64,000 nt of DNA from Microbacterium yannicii (lineage in GTDB: Bacteria; Actinomycetota; Actinomycetes; Actinomycetales; Microbacteriaceae). The position numbers and the translations under genes were made by a program. How positions within the stretch are numbered: position 1 is the first letter of the stretch; each line of letters starts with the position of its first letter. Under the pieces are notes generated by a model. That model was not told the origin of the DNA. It ran no database searches and was given only the letters and a program-made list of their open reading frames with translations. Location of the stretch: assembly GCF_024055635.1 (NCBI RefSeq), contig NZ_JAMXMB010000011.1, positions 1-64,000 of the forward strand, read 5' to 3'. Shown here one piece after another: positions 43,825 to 51,745 of the stretch.

Positions 43825-45248
43825 GCGTCATCGAGGACATCGATCCGGTCATGGCTGCGGCGGCCGCGGCGGCACCCGCAGCCGGTGCCGCGACCCCTGC
43901 CACCCGAGCGGGCTGGCTCGACGCGGTCGCGAAGGCGCTCGACGCGTGTGCCGACGAGCTCGTCGGAATCGCGGATCGGGAGACGCGCCTCGGCGGTGCC
44001 CGGCTCTCTGGGGAACTCGTGCGCACCACGAACCAGCTGCGCTTCTTCGGGCGGATCGCCGTCGAAGGTTCGTACCTCGAGGTCTGCATCGACCACGCCG
44101 ATCCGGCAGCTGTGCCACCGAGGCCGGATCTGCGGCGCATGCTCCGACCGCTGGGGCCCGTTGCGGTCTTCGCCGCGTCGAACTTTCCTTTCGCATTCTC
44201 CGTCGCCGGCGGAGACACCGCATCGGCTCTGGCTGTGGGCTGTCCCGTGGTGGTGAAGGCCCACCCGGGACACCCGGAGCTCTCCCGGCGGGTGGCCGGC
44301 ATCATGGCCGCCGCACTCGCAGACGCCGGGGCGCCTGACGGTGTCTTCGGGATGGTCGAAGGGTTCGAATCGGGACCGGCGCTCGTGACACATCCCACGA
44401 CCTCGGCTGTCGCGTTCACCGGCTCGACCGCGGGGGGTCGCGCGCTGTTCGACCTGGCCGTGGGGCGGCCGGACCCCATCCCCTTCCACGGCGAACTGGG
44501 AAGCATCAACCCCGTCGTCGTTCTGTCCGCCGCTGACGCGGCTCGTGGAGGCGAGCTCGCCGACGGCCTCGCGGCGTCCATGCTCTCGGGCGTGGGTCAG
44601 TTCTGCACCAAACCGGGGGTGGTGTTCGTTCCGCGACGCTCCAAGGTCGAGTCCTCCATCCGCGTCACAGGCCCACTCCCGACGATGTTGACTCCCGCCA
44701 TCCAGGCGGCGTTCGAGCGCGGGATCGCGGATCTCATCTCCACCCCGGGAGTCGAGGTGATCTGCGGCGACCCAGGGGGCCCGGTCGTGCTGGCGGCGGA
44801 CGATGTGGCGGTCATACGTCACCCGGCCCTGCTGCGCACGGAGGTGTTCGGACCCGTCACCTTGCTCGTGAGGTACTCGGGTGAAGGACTGAGCGAGGCG
44901 CTGCGCCTCCTCGAGGGCAGCCTCACCGCAACCGTGCACGCAGAACCCTCCGACCCTGTGGAGGCTGTGAGCGCGCAACTGGAACCGCTGGTAGGTCGCC
45001 TGCTGTTCGACGGGTGGCCCACCGGAGTGGCCGTCGCGTGGTCCCAGCACCACGGCGGACCGTGGCCGGCGTCCACGTCGCAGTTCACCTCGGTCGGCGC
45101 CACCGCCGTGCGGCGCTTTCTGCGACCGGTGGTTTATCAGAGCGCTCCGGACGCGCTCCTTCCCCCGGCGCTGCGAGAGCACAACCCGTGGGGGATCCCG
45201 AGGCGGGTGGACGGGCGCATCGATCTCCCCCCGCGAATGGCCGGCTGA
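43821..45248 (+). CDS. 2-oxoglutarate semialdehyde dehydrogenase (KGSADH)
   Basis: 475 residues; ATG overlaps the kdgD stop (ATGA). Aldehyde dehydrogenase fold with catalytic Glu225 in FHGELGSINPV and Cys262 in GQFCTKPGV; these ELGSINP and QFCTKPG signatures mark the KGSADH branch. It oxidises 2-oxoglutarate semialdehyde to 2-oxoglutarate with NAD(P), completing the uronate-to-TCA route. The last gene of the island; no clear terminator follows. Confidence 0.87.
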   Translation: MSVIEDIDPVMAAAAAAAPAAGAATPATRAGWLDAVAKALDACADELVGIADRETRLGGARLSGELVRTTNQLRFFGRIAVEGSYLEVCIDHADPAAVPPRPDLRRMLRPLGPVAVFAASNFPFAFSVAGGDTASALAVGCPVVVKAHPGHPELSRRVAGIMAAALADAGAPDGVFGMVEGFESGPALVTHPTTSAVAFTGSTAGGRALFDLAVGRPDPIPFHGELGSINPVVVLSAADAARGGELADGLAASMLSGVGQFCTKPGVVFVPRRSKVESSIRVTGPLPTMLTPAIQAAFERGIADLISTPGVEVICGDPGGPVVLAADDVAVIRHPALLRTEVFGPVTLLVRYSGEGLSEALRLLEGSLTATVHAEPSDPVEAVSAQLEPLVGRLLFDGWPTGVAVAWSQHHGGPWPASTSQFTSVGATAVRRFLRPVVYQSAPDALLPPALREHNPWGIPRRVDGRIDLPPRMAG

Positions 45249-45305
45249 CGGCATCCGTCTCGCCGGTCGGCAGCTCCAGCCTCTCCCCGATCACCCGGGA
45301 GCTTG

Positions 45306-45416
45306 CGCCGCATCCGCTTCCTCGACGAAGGGCTGCGGCTGGATCTGGAGCTCTCCGCCGAGCGCCGGTTCGGCAACGGCTCGGTGTACCTCGGGTACCG
45401 CGTGCGGCGGGGGTGA
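45306..45416 (+). pseudogene. C-terminal remnant of a RibD-like reductase gene
   Basis: These 111 bp encode about 36 residues in the frame of the intact gene at 34419, ending at their own TGA (45414-45416). The match covers 105 bp with four differences, two of them silent, and the ends differ (VRRG-stop against VRREDDA-stop). No start codon or body precedes it. It is best read as the displaced tail of the original gene left at the right edge of the island. Confidence 0.8.
45307..45411 (+). repeat. Right 105-bp direct repeat of the uronate island
   Basis: Matches 34870-34974 at 101 of 105 positions, same orientation. Similarity ends sharply on both sides. The 311 bp between KGSADH and the GGDEF gene hold this remnant, a promoter and no other gene. 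Confidence 0.9.
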
Positions 45417-45486
45417 GGGGTGCGGCGAGGGGGACCGGCCGCGGACGCCGGATAATAACTGCTCGCGAGGACGCGGATCAAGGGGT

Positions 45487-45524
45487 TTGACATCGCGGAG
45501 GTGCGCCATGATCATGCGGGCATG
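45487..45524 (+). promoter_or_regulatory. Promoter and leaderless start for the GGDEF gene
   Basis: A consensus TTGACA (45487-45492) is followed after 17 bp by GATCAT (45510-45515); 6 nt later comes ATG at 45522. That spacing puts the transcription start on this ATG, which is out of frame with the long GGDEF frame beginning at 45560. Confidence 0.6.
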
Positions 45525-46948
45525 AGCGAATCCCTGGCCCCGACGTCGATCCGTGCAGCGTGCTGCAGCTGACCGGATGCGGGTCGATCACCATCGACCG
45601 GCACGGGGTCATCCTGAACGTCAATGACAACATCCTCCAGTGGCTGAACTGCGAACGGGCTGAGGTGGTCGGGCGGCAGCTCGACGCGTTTCTGACGTTG
45701 CGGATGCCGCTGACCGGGTCGGCCGGGATGCTCCCGACCGACGCGACCCTGCGTGGCGTCTCCGGGGTCGTGAGGCCGGTCGTCGTCGGCTCGCTGGAAG
45801 AGTCCGGCTCCGGGACGCAGCAGATCGCGGTGTACGACGTCTCCACGCGATCCGCGTTCACCCTGGGCTTCCGCGGCGCGGAGGCCAAGACCGAGCGGGG
45901 CCGGCAGCGGCTGCAGATCCTGCTCAACTCCGCCGTCGGGTTCGGGAACGTGCGCTCCGAGGCGGATGCGGCCGAGCTGCTGGCGGATGTGGCCCAGCGC
46001 TCCTTCGCCGCGAGCTTCGTCAGTGTGCACCTTCTCCGGCCGGAAGGTCTCGTCCAGGTCGCGGGGGTGAACCCGCTCGCGGCGCACTGGCCGCCAGGAT
46101 TCCGGCCGACCGGTGCGGTGACCCTGCTCAGCGGGGAAGTGCTGGTCGTGCGCACTCCCGCGGACGCGGACGGGTACCTGCCCGGTGTCGGCATGAGCGA
46201 CGTCTACCGAGCAGGCGGCATCCACGCGGCGATCTCGTCGCCGTTGCGATCGCACGGCGAGGCGATCGGCTCGATGATCTGCTACTTCGACCACCCGCGC
46301 GAGTTCGATGAGGAGGCCGTGCCCCTCGCCGAGGCACTCACGAACCAGGCTGCGCAGGCGGTCGCCCGCATCCGCCTCGAAGACACCCTGCGCCGTGCCG
46401 CGATGCACGACGAGGTCACCGGCCTGCCCAACCGGCGCCTGGTCGAGGAGGATGTCACCCGGACGATGCGCGACTGCACCGCGCTCAGCGTGCTGTTCGT
46501 CGACTTGGACGGCTTCAAGGCGGTCAACGACCACCTCGGCCACGCCGCCGGAGATGCGCTGCTGCGGGAGGTCGGGCAGCGACTGCGCAGCAGCATCCGT
46601 GAGAGCGACGTGCTCGGGCGGTTCGGCGGGGACGAATTCATCGCGGTCGCCGCGGTGGACAGCGACGGCGACGCGGCGATGCTCGCCGACAGGATCCGAG
46701 CCGCGATCGCCCAGCCGTACGACGACCTGCCACCCGGGATCGCGATCACTGCGAGCGTCGGCGTCGTCACGGTCGGCAACGACGGAGCCCCTGTCATGGA
46801 TCGGCTCATCCGCGCAGCCGATCACGCGATGTACGACGCGAAGATGGCGGGCGGCGACCGGGTCGCGGTGGGCGAGTTCTCGGACCACCAGCCTCGTGAG
46901 GTGGCGGGACTGGCGACGGACGACGGCGACGGGACCACGATCGGGTAG
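45522..46948 (+). CDS. PAS-GAF-GGDEF diguanylate cyclase, probable frameshift at the N-terminus
   Basis: The long frame (GTG at 45560, 462 residues) has a PAS domain (about 1-55), a linker, a GAF domain (about 110-270) and a GGDEF domain with GGDEF at 356-360 and an RESD inhibitory site five residues before it. It would make cyclic di-GMP and be product-inhibited. GTG 45560 has no ribosome site; the promoter points to ATG 45522, whose frame stops after 16 codons. A lost base in the CCCC run at 45538-45541 would join the two. So the gene is either frameshifted, slippage-dependent or mis-sequenced. Confidence 0.75.
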
Positions 46949-46975
46949 CGCGGGCCGGTATCACCGGCCCGCGCT
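46947..46975. terminator. Perfect bidirectional terminator hairpin
   Basis: AGCGCGGGCCGGT and ACCGGCCCGCGCT form a perfect 13-bp stem with a 3-nt loop between the convergent GGDEF and hydrolase genes. The first bases overlap the GGDEF stop. T-runs are absent on both sides. Confidence 0.75.
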
Positions 46976-46988
46976 CGACCGACGCACC

Positions 46989-47819
46989 TCAGTCCGCGGT
47001 CTCCTCAATCGGCGCCGTCGCGGCCGCGAGGCCCTGTTGAGCCAGCCACGCCAGCACGTCCTCGGCGACGGCCTGCCAGCCGGCATCCAGAGTCAGGGAG
47101 TGCCCCTTGCCTTCGTACTCGTGATAATCCGTCACCGACGAGGTGTTGTCGGCGTAGAGCTTCGACACGGCGACCGTCACCGACCGGGGAACGGTGTGGT
47201 CCTCGGTGCCGGAGGTGAGAAGCAGCGGGCCGCGCGCGGCGGTGTGGGTATCGACCGCGGCCGGCGAGTTCCGGACGAAGTTGGCGGTCGCATCCTCGAA
47301 GAGGGGGCGCCCGGGACCCGGGATCGTCCACGCGGCATGCAGAGCATCCGACTCCTCGTCGCTGATCGCGTTGCCGAAGGCGTACTTGAACTGCTTCTCA
47401 TTCAGGGAGACGGTCCGAGACTTGTTCGCGGGGTTGCCGAGAACAGGGAACCCCGACTTCAGCTGCGAGAACGGAAGGATCTTCACGCCCTTGATCGGAG
47501 CGGGATCGATCGCCACAGCGGCCGCTACCAGGTCGTTCGCGAGCAGTTCCTGGGCGATCAGCCCTCCGAAGGAGTGGCCCACCACGATGGGCTTCTCTCC
47601 GAGCTGGTCGATGATGTCGGCATAGTGATGGCAGATCTCGGAGATGCCTTGGTTGTCGAGCCCGGCCGGGTTCCCGCGCGTGGCTTCGACCGAGTCCAGG
47701 TCGCCGGGCCAGCCGGGGGCCGATGTGGTGTAGCCGCGCTCCTCGAAGAGATCCTGCCAGGGCTTCCAGGCGGTGGCGTGGATCCAGAGTCCGTGGATGA
47801 AGACGACGTGCGTGGGCAT
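46989..47819 (-). CDS. Alpha/beta-fold hydrolase
   Basis: 276 residues; GAGGAG lies 6 nt before the ATG. VFIHGLWIHATAWKPW carries the oxyanion HG motif, GHSFGGLIAQ the nucleophile Ser, and YEGKGHSLTLDAGW the catalytic His near the C-terminus. The family covers esterases, epoxide hydrolases and haloperoxidase-like enzymes; the substrate is unknown. It lies beside an SDR and MmyB regulators, possibly a small detoxification set. Confidence 0.82.
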   Translation of the reverse strand: MPTHVVFIHGLWIHATAWKPWQDLFEERGYTTSAPGWPGDLDSVEATRGNPAGLDNQGISEICHHYADIIDQLGEKPIVVGHSFGGLIAQELLANDLVAAAVAIDPAPIKGVKILPFSQLKSGFPVLGNPANKSRTVSLNEKQFKYAFGNAISDEESDALHAAWTIPGPGRPLFEDATANFVRNSPAAVDTHTAARGPLLLTSGTEDHTVPRSVTVAVSKLYADNTSSVTDYHEYEGKGHSLTLDAGWQAVAEDVLAWLAQQGLAAATAPIEETAD

Positions 47820-47890
47820 GGATGCTCCTCGGGTGTGGGTGGGTTGGGTCGGGGCGCGTGGGCTGGGCATGCCACGGGGAGGGCGACGGC

Positions 47891-48685
47891 TCAGAGCGTC
47901 TTGATGAGACCGCCGTCGATGAGGAAATCGGAGCCGGTGACGTTCCCCGCGCGCTCGCTCGCGAGCAGAAGCACGAGATCGGCGACTTCACGGGGTTCGG
48001 TGAACCGCCCCGTGGAGAATCCGCCCTGTCCCGCGACGACCCGCTCTCGGGCCGTGGCGAAGTCGACGCCCATCTGCGCCGCAGCGGTGGCGGCGACGCC
48101 GTGCTCGCCGAGCCAGAGATCGGTTGCGACCGGCCCGGGACTGATGCTGTTGAAGCGGAGGTTGTTCGGCCCGTACTCCTTCGACAGCGACTTGGAGAGG
48201 TTCCAGACGGCCGCTTTGGCGGCTGAATAGTCGATGACTCCGGGATCGGGAAGGAAGGCGTTGACCGAGCCGATGGTGACGACGTTGCCCCGGCCGCGTG
48301 CGATCAGTTCGGGGATGGCGGCGCGGGTCATGCGGACCATGGTCAGGAAGCAGAGGTCGATCGTTCGTCGCCAGGAAGCGTCATCGATCGAGAGGAAGCC
48401 GTCGAAACGCAGACTGACGGCCCCCACGTTGTTGACGAGGACGTCGAGCCCGCCGCGTGATCGTGCCGCATCGACCAATGCCTTGGGAGCTTCGTCGGCG
48501 GTCAGGTCCACCGGAACGAACGTCACCGCTCCCGTGTCGATGAGCGTGCCGAGAGCAGCGGAACTCGACCGAGATCCCGCGACGACATGTACGCCCTCGC
48601 CGGTGAGGGCCGTCGTCACTGCGAGCCCGATGCCCTTGCTCGCGCCGGTGACGATGGCGATCTTTCCGTCAAGTCCGAGGTCCAT
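47891..48685 (-). CDS. Short-chain dehydrogenase/reductase
   Basis: 264 residues; TATCGT ends 7 nt before the ATG, so the transcript is probably leaderless. TGASKGIG is the cofactor motif, NNVGA follows, and the catalytic Tyr and Lys are in YSAAK. The C-terminal GSDFLIDGG is typical of classical SDRs. The substrate is unknown. It is adjacent to and probably controlled by the MmyB-type regulator encoded upstream. Confidence 0.85.
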   Translation of the reverse strand: MDLGLDGKIAIVTGASKGIGLAVTTALTGEGVHVVAGSRSSSAALGTLIDTGAVTFVPVDLTADEAPKALVDAARSRGGLDVLVNNVGAVSLRFDGFLSIDDASWRRTIDLCFLTMVRMTRAAIPELIARGRGNVVTIGSVNAFLPDPGVIDYSAAKAAVWNLSKSLSKEYGPNNLRFNSISPGPVATDLWLGEHGVAATAAAQMGVDFATARERVVAGQGGFSTGRFTEPREVADLVLLLASERAGNVTGSDFLIDGGLIKTL

Positions 48686-48707
48686 GGCTGCGACGATAGA
48701 AGTGCCG

Positions 48708-49574
48708 TCAGGCGGAGGTCGTGCCCCCGGTCTTCCTAGGTGTGCCACGGTCACCCTCGCCGGGTCTCTGCGCGGCGAGCAGCGACAGCATCTGGATCTT
48801 CTCCGCCGACGGACTGCCGGGGGCCGCGACGTACATGCCGAGCGCTTGGCCGCCCGTTCCGGGGAGATTGAACGTCTGGTAGCGCAACTCGATCGATCCG
48901 ACCTCGGGATGCTGGAATGTCGACGGGTGCCCGCCGGGCATCCGCGTCTCGTGGCGCTGCCACATCCCCTCGAACTCGGGGTCCATGGCACGGAGATCGT
49001 TGAGCAGCGACGCCATCGCGGGGCCGTCGTCGTGTGGATCGACCGATGCCCGCAGGTACGCCACCGCCCGCGGAGCGGTCAGCCGCCAGTACGCGTCACG
49101 TGGCAGTCCCGGGTCGAAGGTCAATTTCACGAGGTTGTTCCCCACCCGGAATCCGGGGCTGAGCATCTGCCCGAGAGGATTGACGTAGATGATGTCCAGG
49201 CGCCGATTCACGACGTGCGCGGGTATCGAGGCCATCGAGGTGATGAGACCGACGAGACTCTCGCTGACGGTCTCAGGCGGCGCGGCACGCCCGACAGCGG
49301 GGCGAGCGAGCCGGTGCAGGTGCGCAGCACCGTCGGCGTCGAGGGCGAGCGCGCCGATCAACCCCGCCAGTACAGCGGTGGAGGGGTTGTGCTCTCGTCC
49401 CTGCTCGAGCTTGAGGTAGTAGTCGGCACTGATGCCGGCGAGCATCGCGACTTCCTCGCGTCGCAGCCCGGCGACCCGTCGTGGCGAGTGGCTGCGGGGA
49501 AGTCCGACGTCTCCCGGCTCGAGCACGCTCCGACGTGCGCGAAGGAACTGCGCGAGCGGATTCACACCGTCCAT
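48708..49574 (-). CDS. XRE-family regulator with MmyB-like ligand-binding domain
   Basis: 288 residues from the ATG at 49574, 7 nt after AAGGGG. An N-terminal HTH (RVAGLRREEVAMLAGISADYYLKLEQGR) is followed by an MmyB-type PAS-like ligand-binding domain (about 105-260, VVNRRLDIIYVNPLG). Such proteins often repress an adjacent oxidoreductase; here the SDR starts 22 bp downstream. It is one of three paralogues in a row. Confidence 0.86.
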   Translation of the reverse strand: MDGVNPLAQFLRARRSVLEPGDVGLPRSHSPRRVAGLRREEVAMLAGISADYYLKLEQGREHNPSTAVLAGLIGALALDADGAAHLHRLARPAVGRAAPPETVSESLVGLITSMASIPAHVVNRRLDIIYVNPLGQMLSPGFRVGNNLVKLTFDPGLPRDAYWRLTAPRAVAYLRASVDPHDDGPAMASLLNDLRAMDPEFEGMWQRHETRMPGGHPSTFQHPEVGSIELRYQTFNLPGTGGQALGMYVAAPGSPSAEKIQMLSLLAAQRPGEGDRGTPRKTGGTTSA

Positions 49575-49644
49575 GCGCACGCCCCTTCCCTACGGCACAG
49601 GATAGGAGGTCGGCGTGTACGGAGCGTGTCCCTCTCGCTCCTCC

Positions 49645-50190
49645 TCACATGGGCCGGCGCGGTACCGTCTCGCTGTGGGCGGCCAGCCAGAAGAGCCGCT
49701 GCTCGGACTCGCTTCCCGGCACGGTGTGGCCCATGACGACGAGCTGCCGGCTGTCGGGCAGGCGCAGCAGCTCGTAGGTGATCTCCAGCCGGCCGACGTG
49801 GGGGTGGTCCATGCTCACGTCGAGGGCATACGAGCTGGGCAGGGTGCCATTGCGCCACGCGATCTCGAAGGCGGTGCTCCGCAGAGTCAGCTCTGCGCGC
49901 AACTCCGCGAACCGCTCGGCGTCGGGACCCACCGGGTCCGGGTCCGCCACCGCCTCCTTCAGCAGCTCGATCATGCGGACCGACACCTCGCTCCATCGGG
50001 GGAGCGTTTCGCGCGCGCTCAGGTTCACGAAGGTGGCCTCGGCGAGATTCACGCCGGCGGTCAAGCTGGGAGACACCGCGCGGGCCAGTGCGTTCGAGGC
50101 GATGACGTCGAAGCGTTCGTTGGTGACGACGGCCGGCGTGGTGGGGAGCGAATCGATCAGTTCAGCAACGAGCGGATCGACGTGCTGCAT
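49645..50190 (-). CDS. MmyB-like ligand-binding protein lacking the HTH
   Basis: 181 residues covering only the ligand-binding half of its neighbours: VVTNERFDVIASNALARAV aligns with the start of the MmyB domain, and LRLPDSRQLVVMGHTVPGS with its end. The usual HTH of about 100 residues is missing and only 85 bp lie upstream. TACGCT at 50203-50198 is 7 nt before the ATG, so it has its own leaderless promoter and may be expressed. It may act by dimerising with the full-length paralogues, or be a decayed copy. Confidence 0.7.
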   Translation of the reverse strand: MQHVDPLVAELIDSLPTTPAVVTNERFDVIASNALARAVSPSLTAGVNLAEATFVNLSARETLPRWSEVSVRMIELLKEAVADPDPVGPDAERFAELRAELTLRSTAFEIAWRNGTLPSSYALDVSMDHPHVGRLEITYELLRLPDSRQLVVMGHTVPGSESEQRLFWLAAHSETVPRRPM

Positions 50191-50275
50191 GGCGACGAGC
50201 GTAACCGGACCCTGGGGATGCGGTGATGTCCCTCCTGCTCCTAGGCGGGCCGGGGTCAGCGTGGCCGAGCCGCTG

Positions 50276-51067
50276 TCATCCGAGCGACCGGAGAGCCTCC
50301 GCTGCGGGTGTACCCGGCTCGGCGTAGTGCGCGACGAGGGTCAGCTGTGCGTCTCCCGGCACGGCGAGACTCTGCCACTGGAGCGTGAGCAGACCGACGC
50401 CGTCGACATAGGTCGTACCGACCCCGCTCGATTGCACGGTGACATCGTGCCGGCCCCAGAGCCGGGCGAAATCCGGCTCGGTGACGAGCAGCCGCCCCAC
50501 GAGCTCGTGCAGCCGAGGATCGTCTGGATCGCTGCGTTGCCGCAGAGCGGCCAATCCCAACAGGACGTGATCATCCCAGTCGGGCAGGTTCTCGCGGGCG
50601 GCTTCGGAGAACAGCGTGTCGAACATGTTCGACCCCACGGTCCCGAAGGTGAACACACGGCTCGCCCGTTCGTTCACAGCAAGGACGTCCTGGCAGGAGT
50701 TGATCACGTACGCCGCGGTCTCCTCGAATCCGTCCAGGAACGCGAACACGTCGTCGCCGAGCGAACCCGGCAGCGGAGCGAATGAACGCTGCGGCGGTGG
50801 GTCGGCGATCCTCGAGAGGTAGGAGGTCGCCGCCTCATCGAGATTCAGGGCTTTCGCGAGCGACGCGAGCACCTGATCGGACGGATGCGTGTCGCGACCC
50901 TGCTCCAGGCGCAGGTAATACTCCCGGCTGATGCCGGCGAGCAGCGCCACCTCTTCGCGACGGAGCCCGTCCACCCGCCGGCCGGCAACCGTCGGCAGTC
51001 CGACGTCGGCCGGCCTGACGGTCTGCCGGCGCGCACGCAGATAGTTGCCGAGCTCATTGATCGCCAC
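50276..51067 (-). CDS. XRE-family regulator with MmyB-like ligand-binding domain
   Basis: 263 residues from the GTG at 51067; TACGCT ends 7 nt upstream, so it is probably leaderless, and longer upstream frames run into the tRNA. HTH: RVDGLRREEVALLAGISREYYLRLEQGRD; ligand domain with AYVINSCQDVLAVNERASRVF. No obvious target gene is adjacent other than the HTH-less paralogue. Confidence 0.85.
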   Translation of the reverse strand: MAINELGNYLRARRQTVRPADVGLPTVAGRRVDGLRREEVALLAGISREYYLRLEQGRDTHPSDQVLASLAKALNLDEAATSYLSRIADPPPQRSFAPLPGSLGDDVFAFLDGFEETAAYVINSCQDVLAVNERASRVFTFGTVGSNMFDTLFSEAARENLPDWDDHVLLGLAALRQRSDPDDPRLHELVGRLLVTEPDFARLWGRHDVTVQSSGVGTTYVDGVGLLTLQWQSLAVPGDAQLTLVAHYAEPGTPAAEALRSLG

Positions 51068-51153
51068 GGACCTCAGCGTAGGGTGCGGCCTCCGGGAGCG
51101 ACTCACGCTGCAACCAGAATGCCTCGGTGCGGTGGCGGGGCAGAGGAAATGAA

Positions 51154-51188
51154 GAAACCCCCTCCTGTAGAAGCCAGAAGAGGGTTTC
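51154..51188 (-). terminator. Rho-independent terminator of the tRNA operon
   Basis: On the minus strand a 14-bp stem (12 Watson-Crick, two G-U pairs) with a 7-nt loop lies 2 bp after tRNA-Phe and is followed by a T-rich stretch (TTTCTTCATTT). Confidence 0.75.
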
Positions 51189-51190
51189 AG

Positions 51191-51263
51191 TGGCTCCGAC
51201 GGGCGTCGATCCCGTGACCTCACGATTTTCAGTCGTGCGCTCTACCAACTGAGCTACAGAGCC
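51191..51263 (-). tRNA. tRNA-Phe (GAA)
   Basis: 73-nt cloverleaf on the minus strand, 5' end at 51263 (GGCTCTG acceptor). The anticodon loop reads CTGAAAA, giving GAA. T-loop and D-loop motifs are normal. CCA is not encoded. Confidence 0.95.
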
Positions 51264-51361
51264 GCGCGGCATCTCTGCGTGGAGGATTACTCCTCTATAT
51301 ACAAGACCTGCCGCGTCCTAGACGAAAGGCCCTCTTCGAAAAAAGGGCCCGTCGCTCGGAG

Positions 51362-51435
51362 CGACCCTGACGGGACTTGAACCCGCGACCTCCGCCGTGA
51401 CAGGGCGGCACGCTAACCAACTGCGCTACAGGGCC
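51362..51435 (-). tRNA. tRNA-Asp (GTC)
   Basis: 74-nt cloverleaf, 5' end at 51435 (GGCCCTG), anticodon GTC in CTGTCAC, discriminator G as expected for Asp. CCA is not encoded. Confidence 0.95.
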
Positions 51436-51455
51436 ATGCTTTTGAATTGTGGGAG

Positions 51456-51528
51456 TGACCCCAACGGGATTCGAACCCGTGCTACCGCCGTGAAAGGGCG
51501 GCGTCCTAGGCCGCTAAACGATGGGGCC
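51456..51528 (-). tRNA. tRNA-Glu (TTC)
   Basis: 73-nt cloverleaf, 5' end at 51528 (GGCCCCA), anticodon TTC in CTTTCAC. First in the Glu-Asp-Phe transcription order; a TATGCT -10 candidate lies at 51566-51561. Confidence 0.95.
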
Positions 51529-51560
51529 GGGTGAACCCTGGGGCTCACTGCCGAGGACCA

Positions 51561-51566
51561 AGCATA
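51561..51566 (-). promoter_or_regulatory. -10 candidate for the tRNA operon
   Basis: TATGCT on the minus strand, 32 bp before the tRNA-Glu 5' end, within a locally AT-rich stretch. The -35 box is weak. Confidence 0.4.
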
Positions 51567-51745
51567 CGTAATCACCAACCAAAACGCGAATCGAGGGCGT
51601 GGCGTCCTTGTGGATCATGCCGGCCGGGCGCACACTGGCCGAGCGACCGCTGCCCGGGCGGCGGATGCCATGCGTCCCTGGGGGGTTGCGCATGTTGCTG
51701 ATGTTGCTAGTGTGAAACGAGTTGACGCCGCGAGGGGAGAACTCG

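Noticed and set aside
34989..45306. Mobile element genes in the uronate island
   Set aside because: The direct repeats prompted a search for an integrase, transposase or terminal inverted repeats; every gene in the interval is metabolic, transport or regulatory.
51054..51272. Minus-strand frame with VAQLVERTTENREVTGSTPVGAT
   Set aside because: This is the well-known false protein read through a tRNA gene; it spans tRNA-Phe and the terminator.
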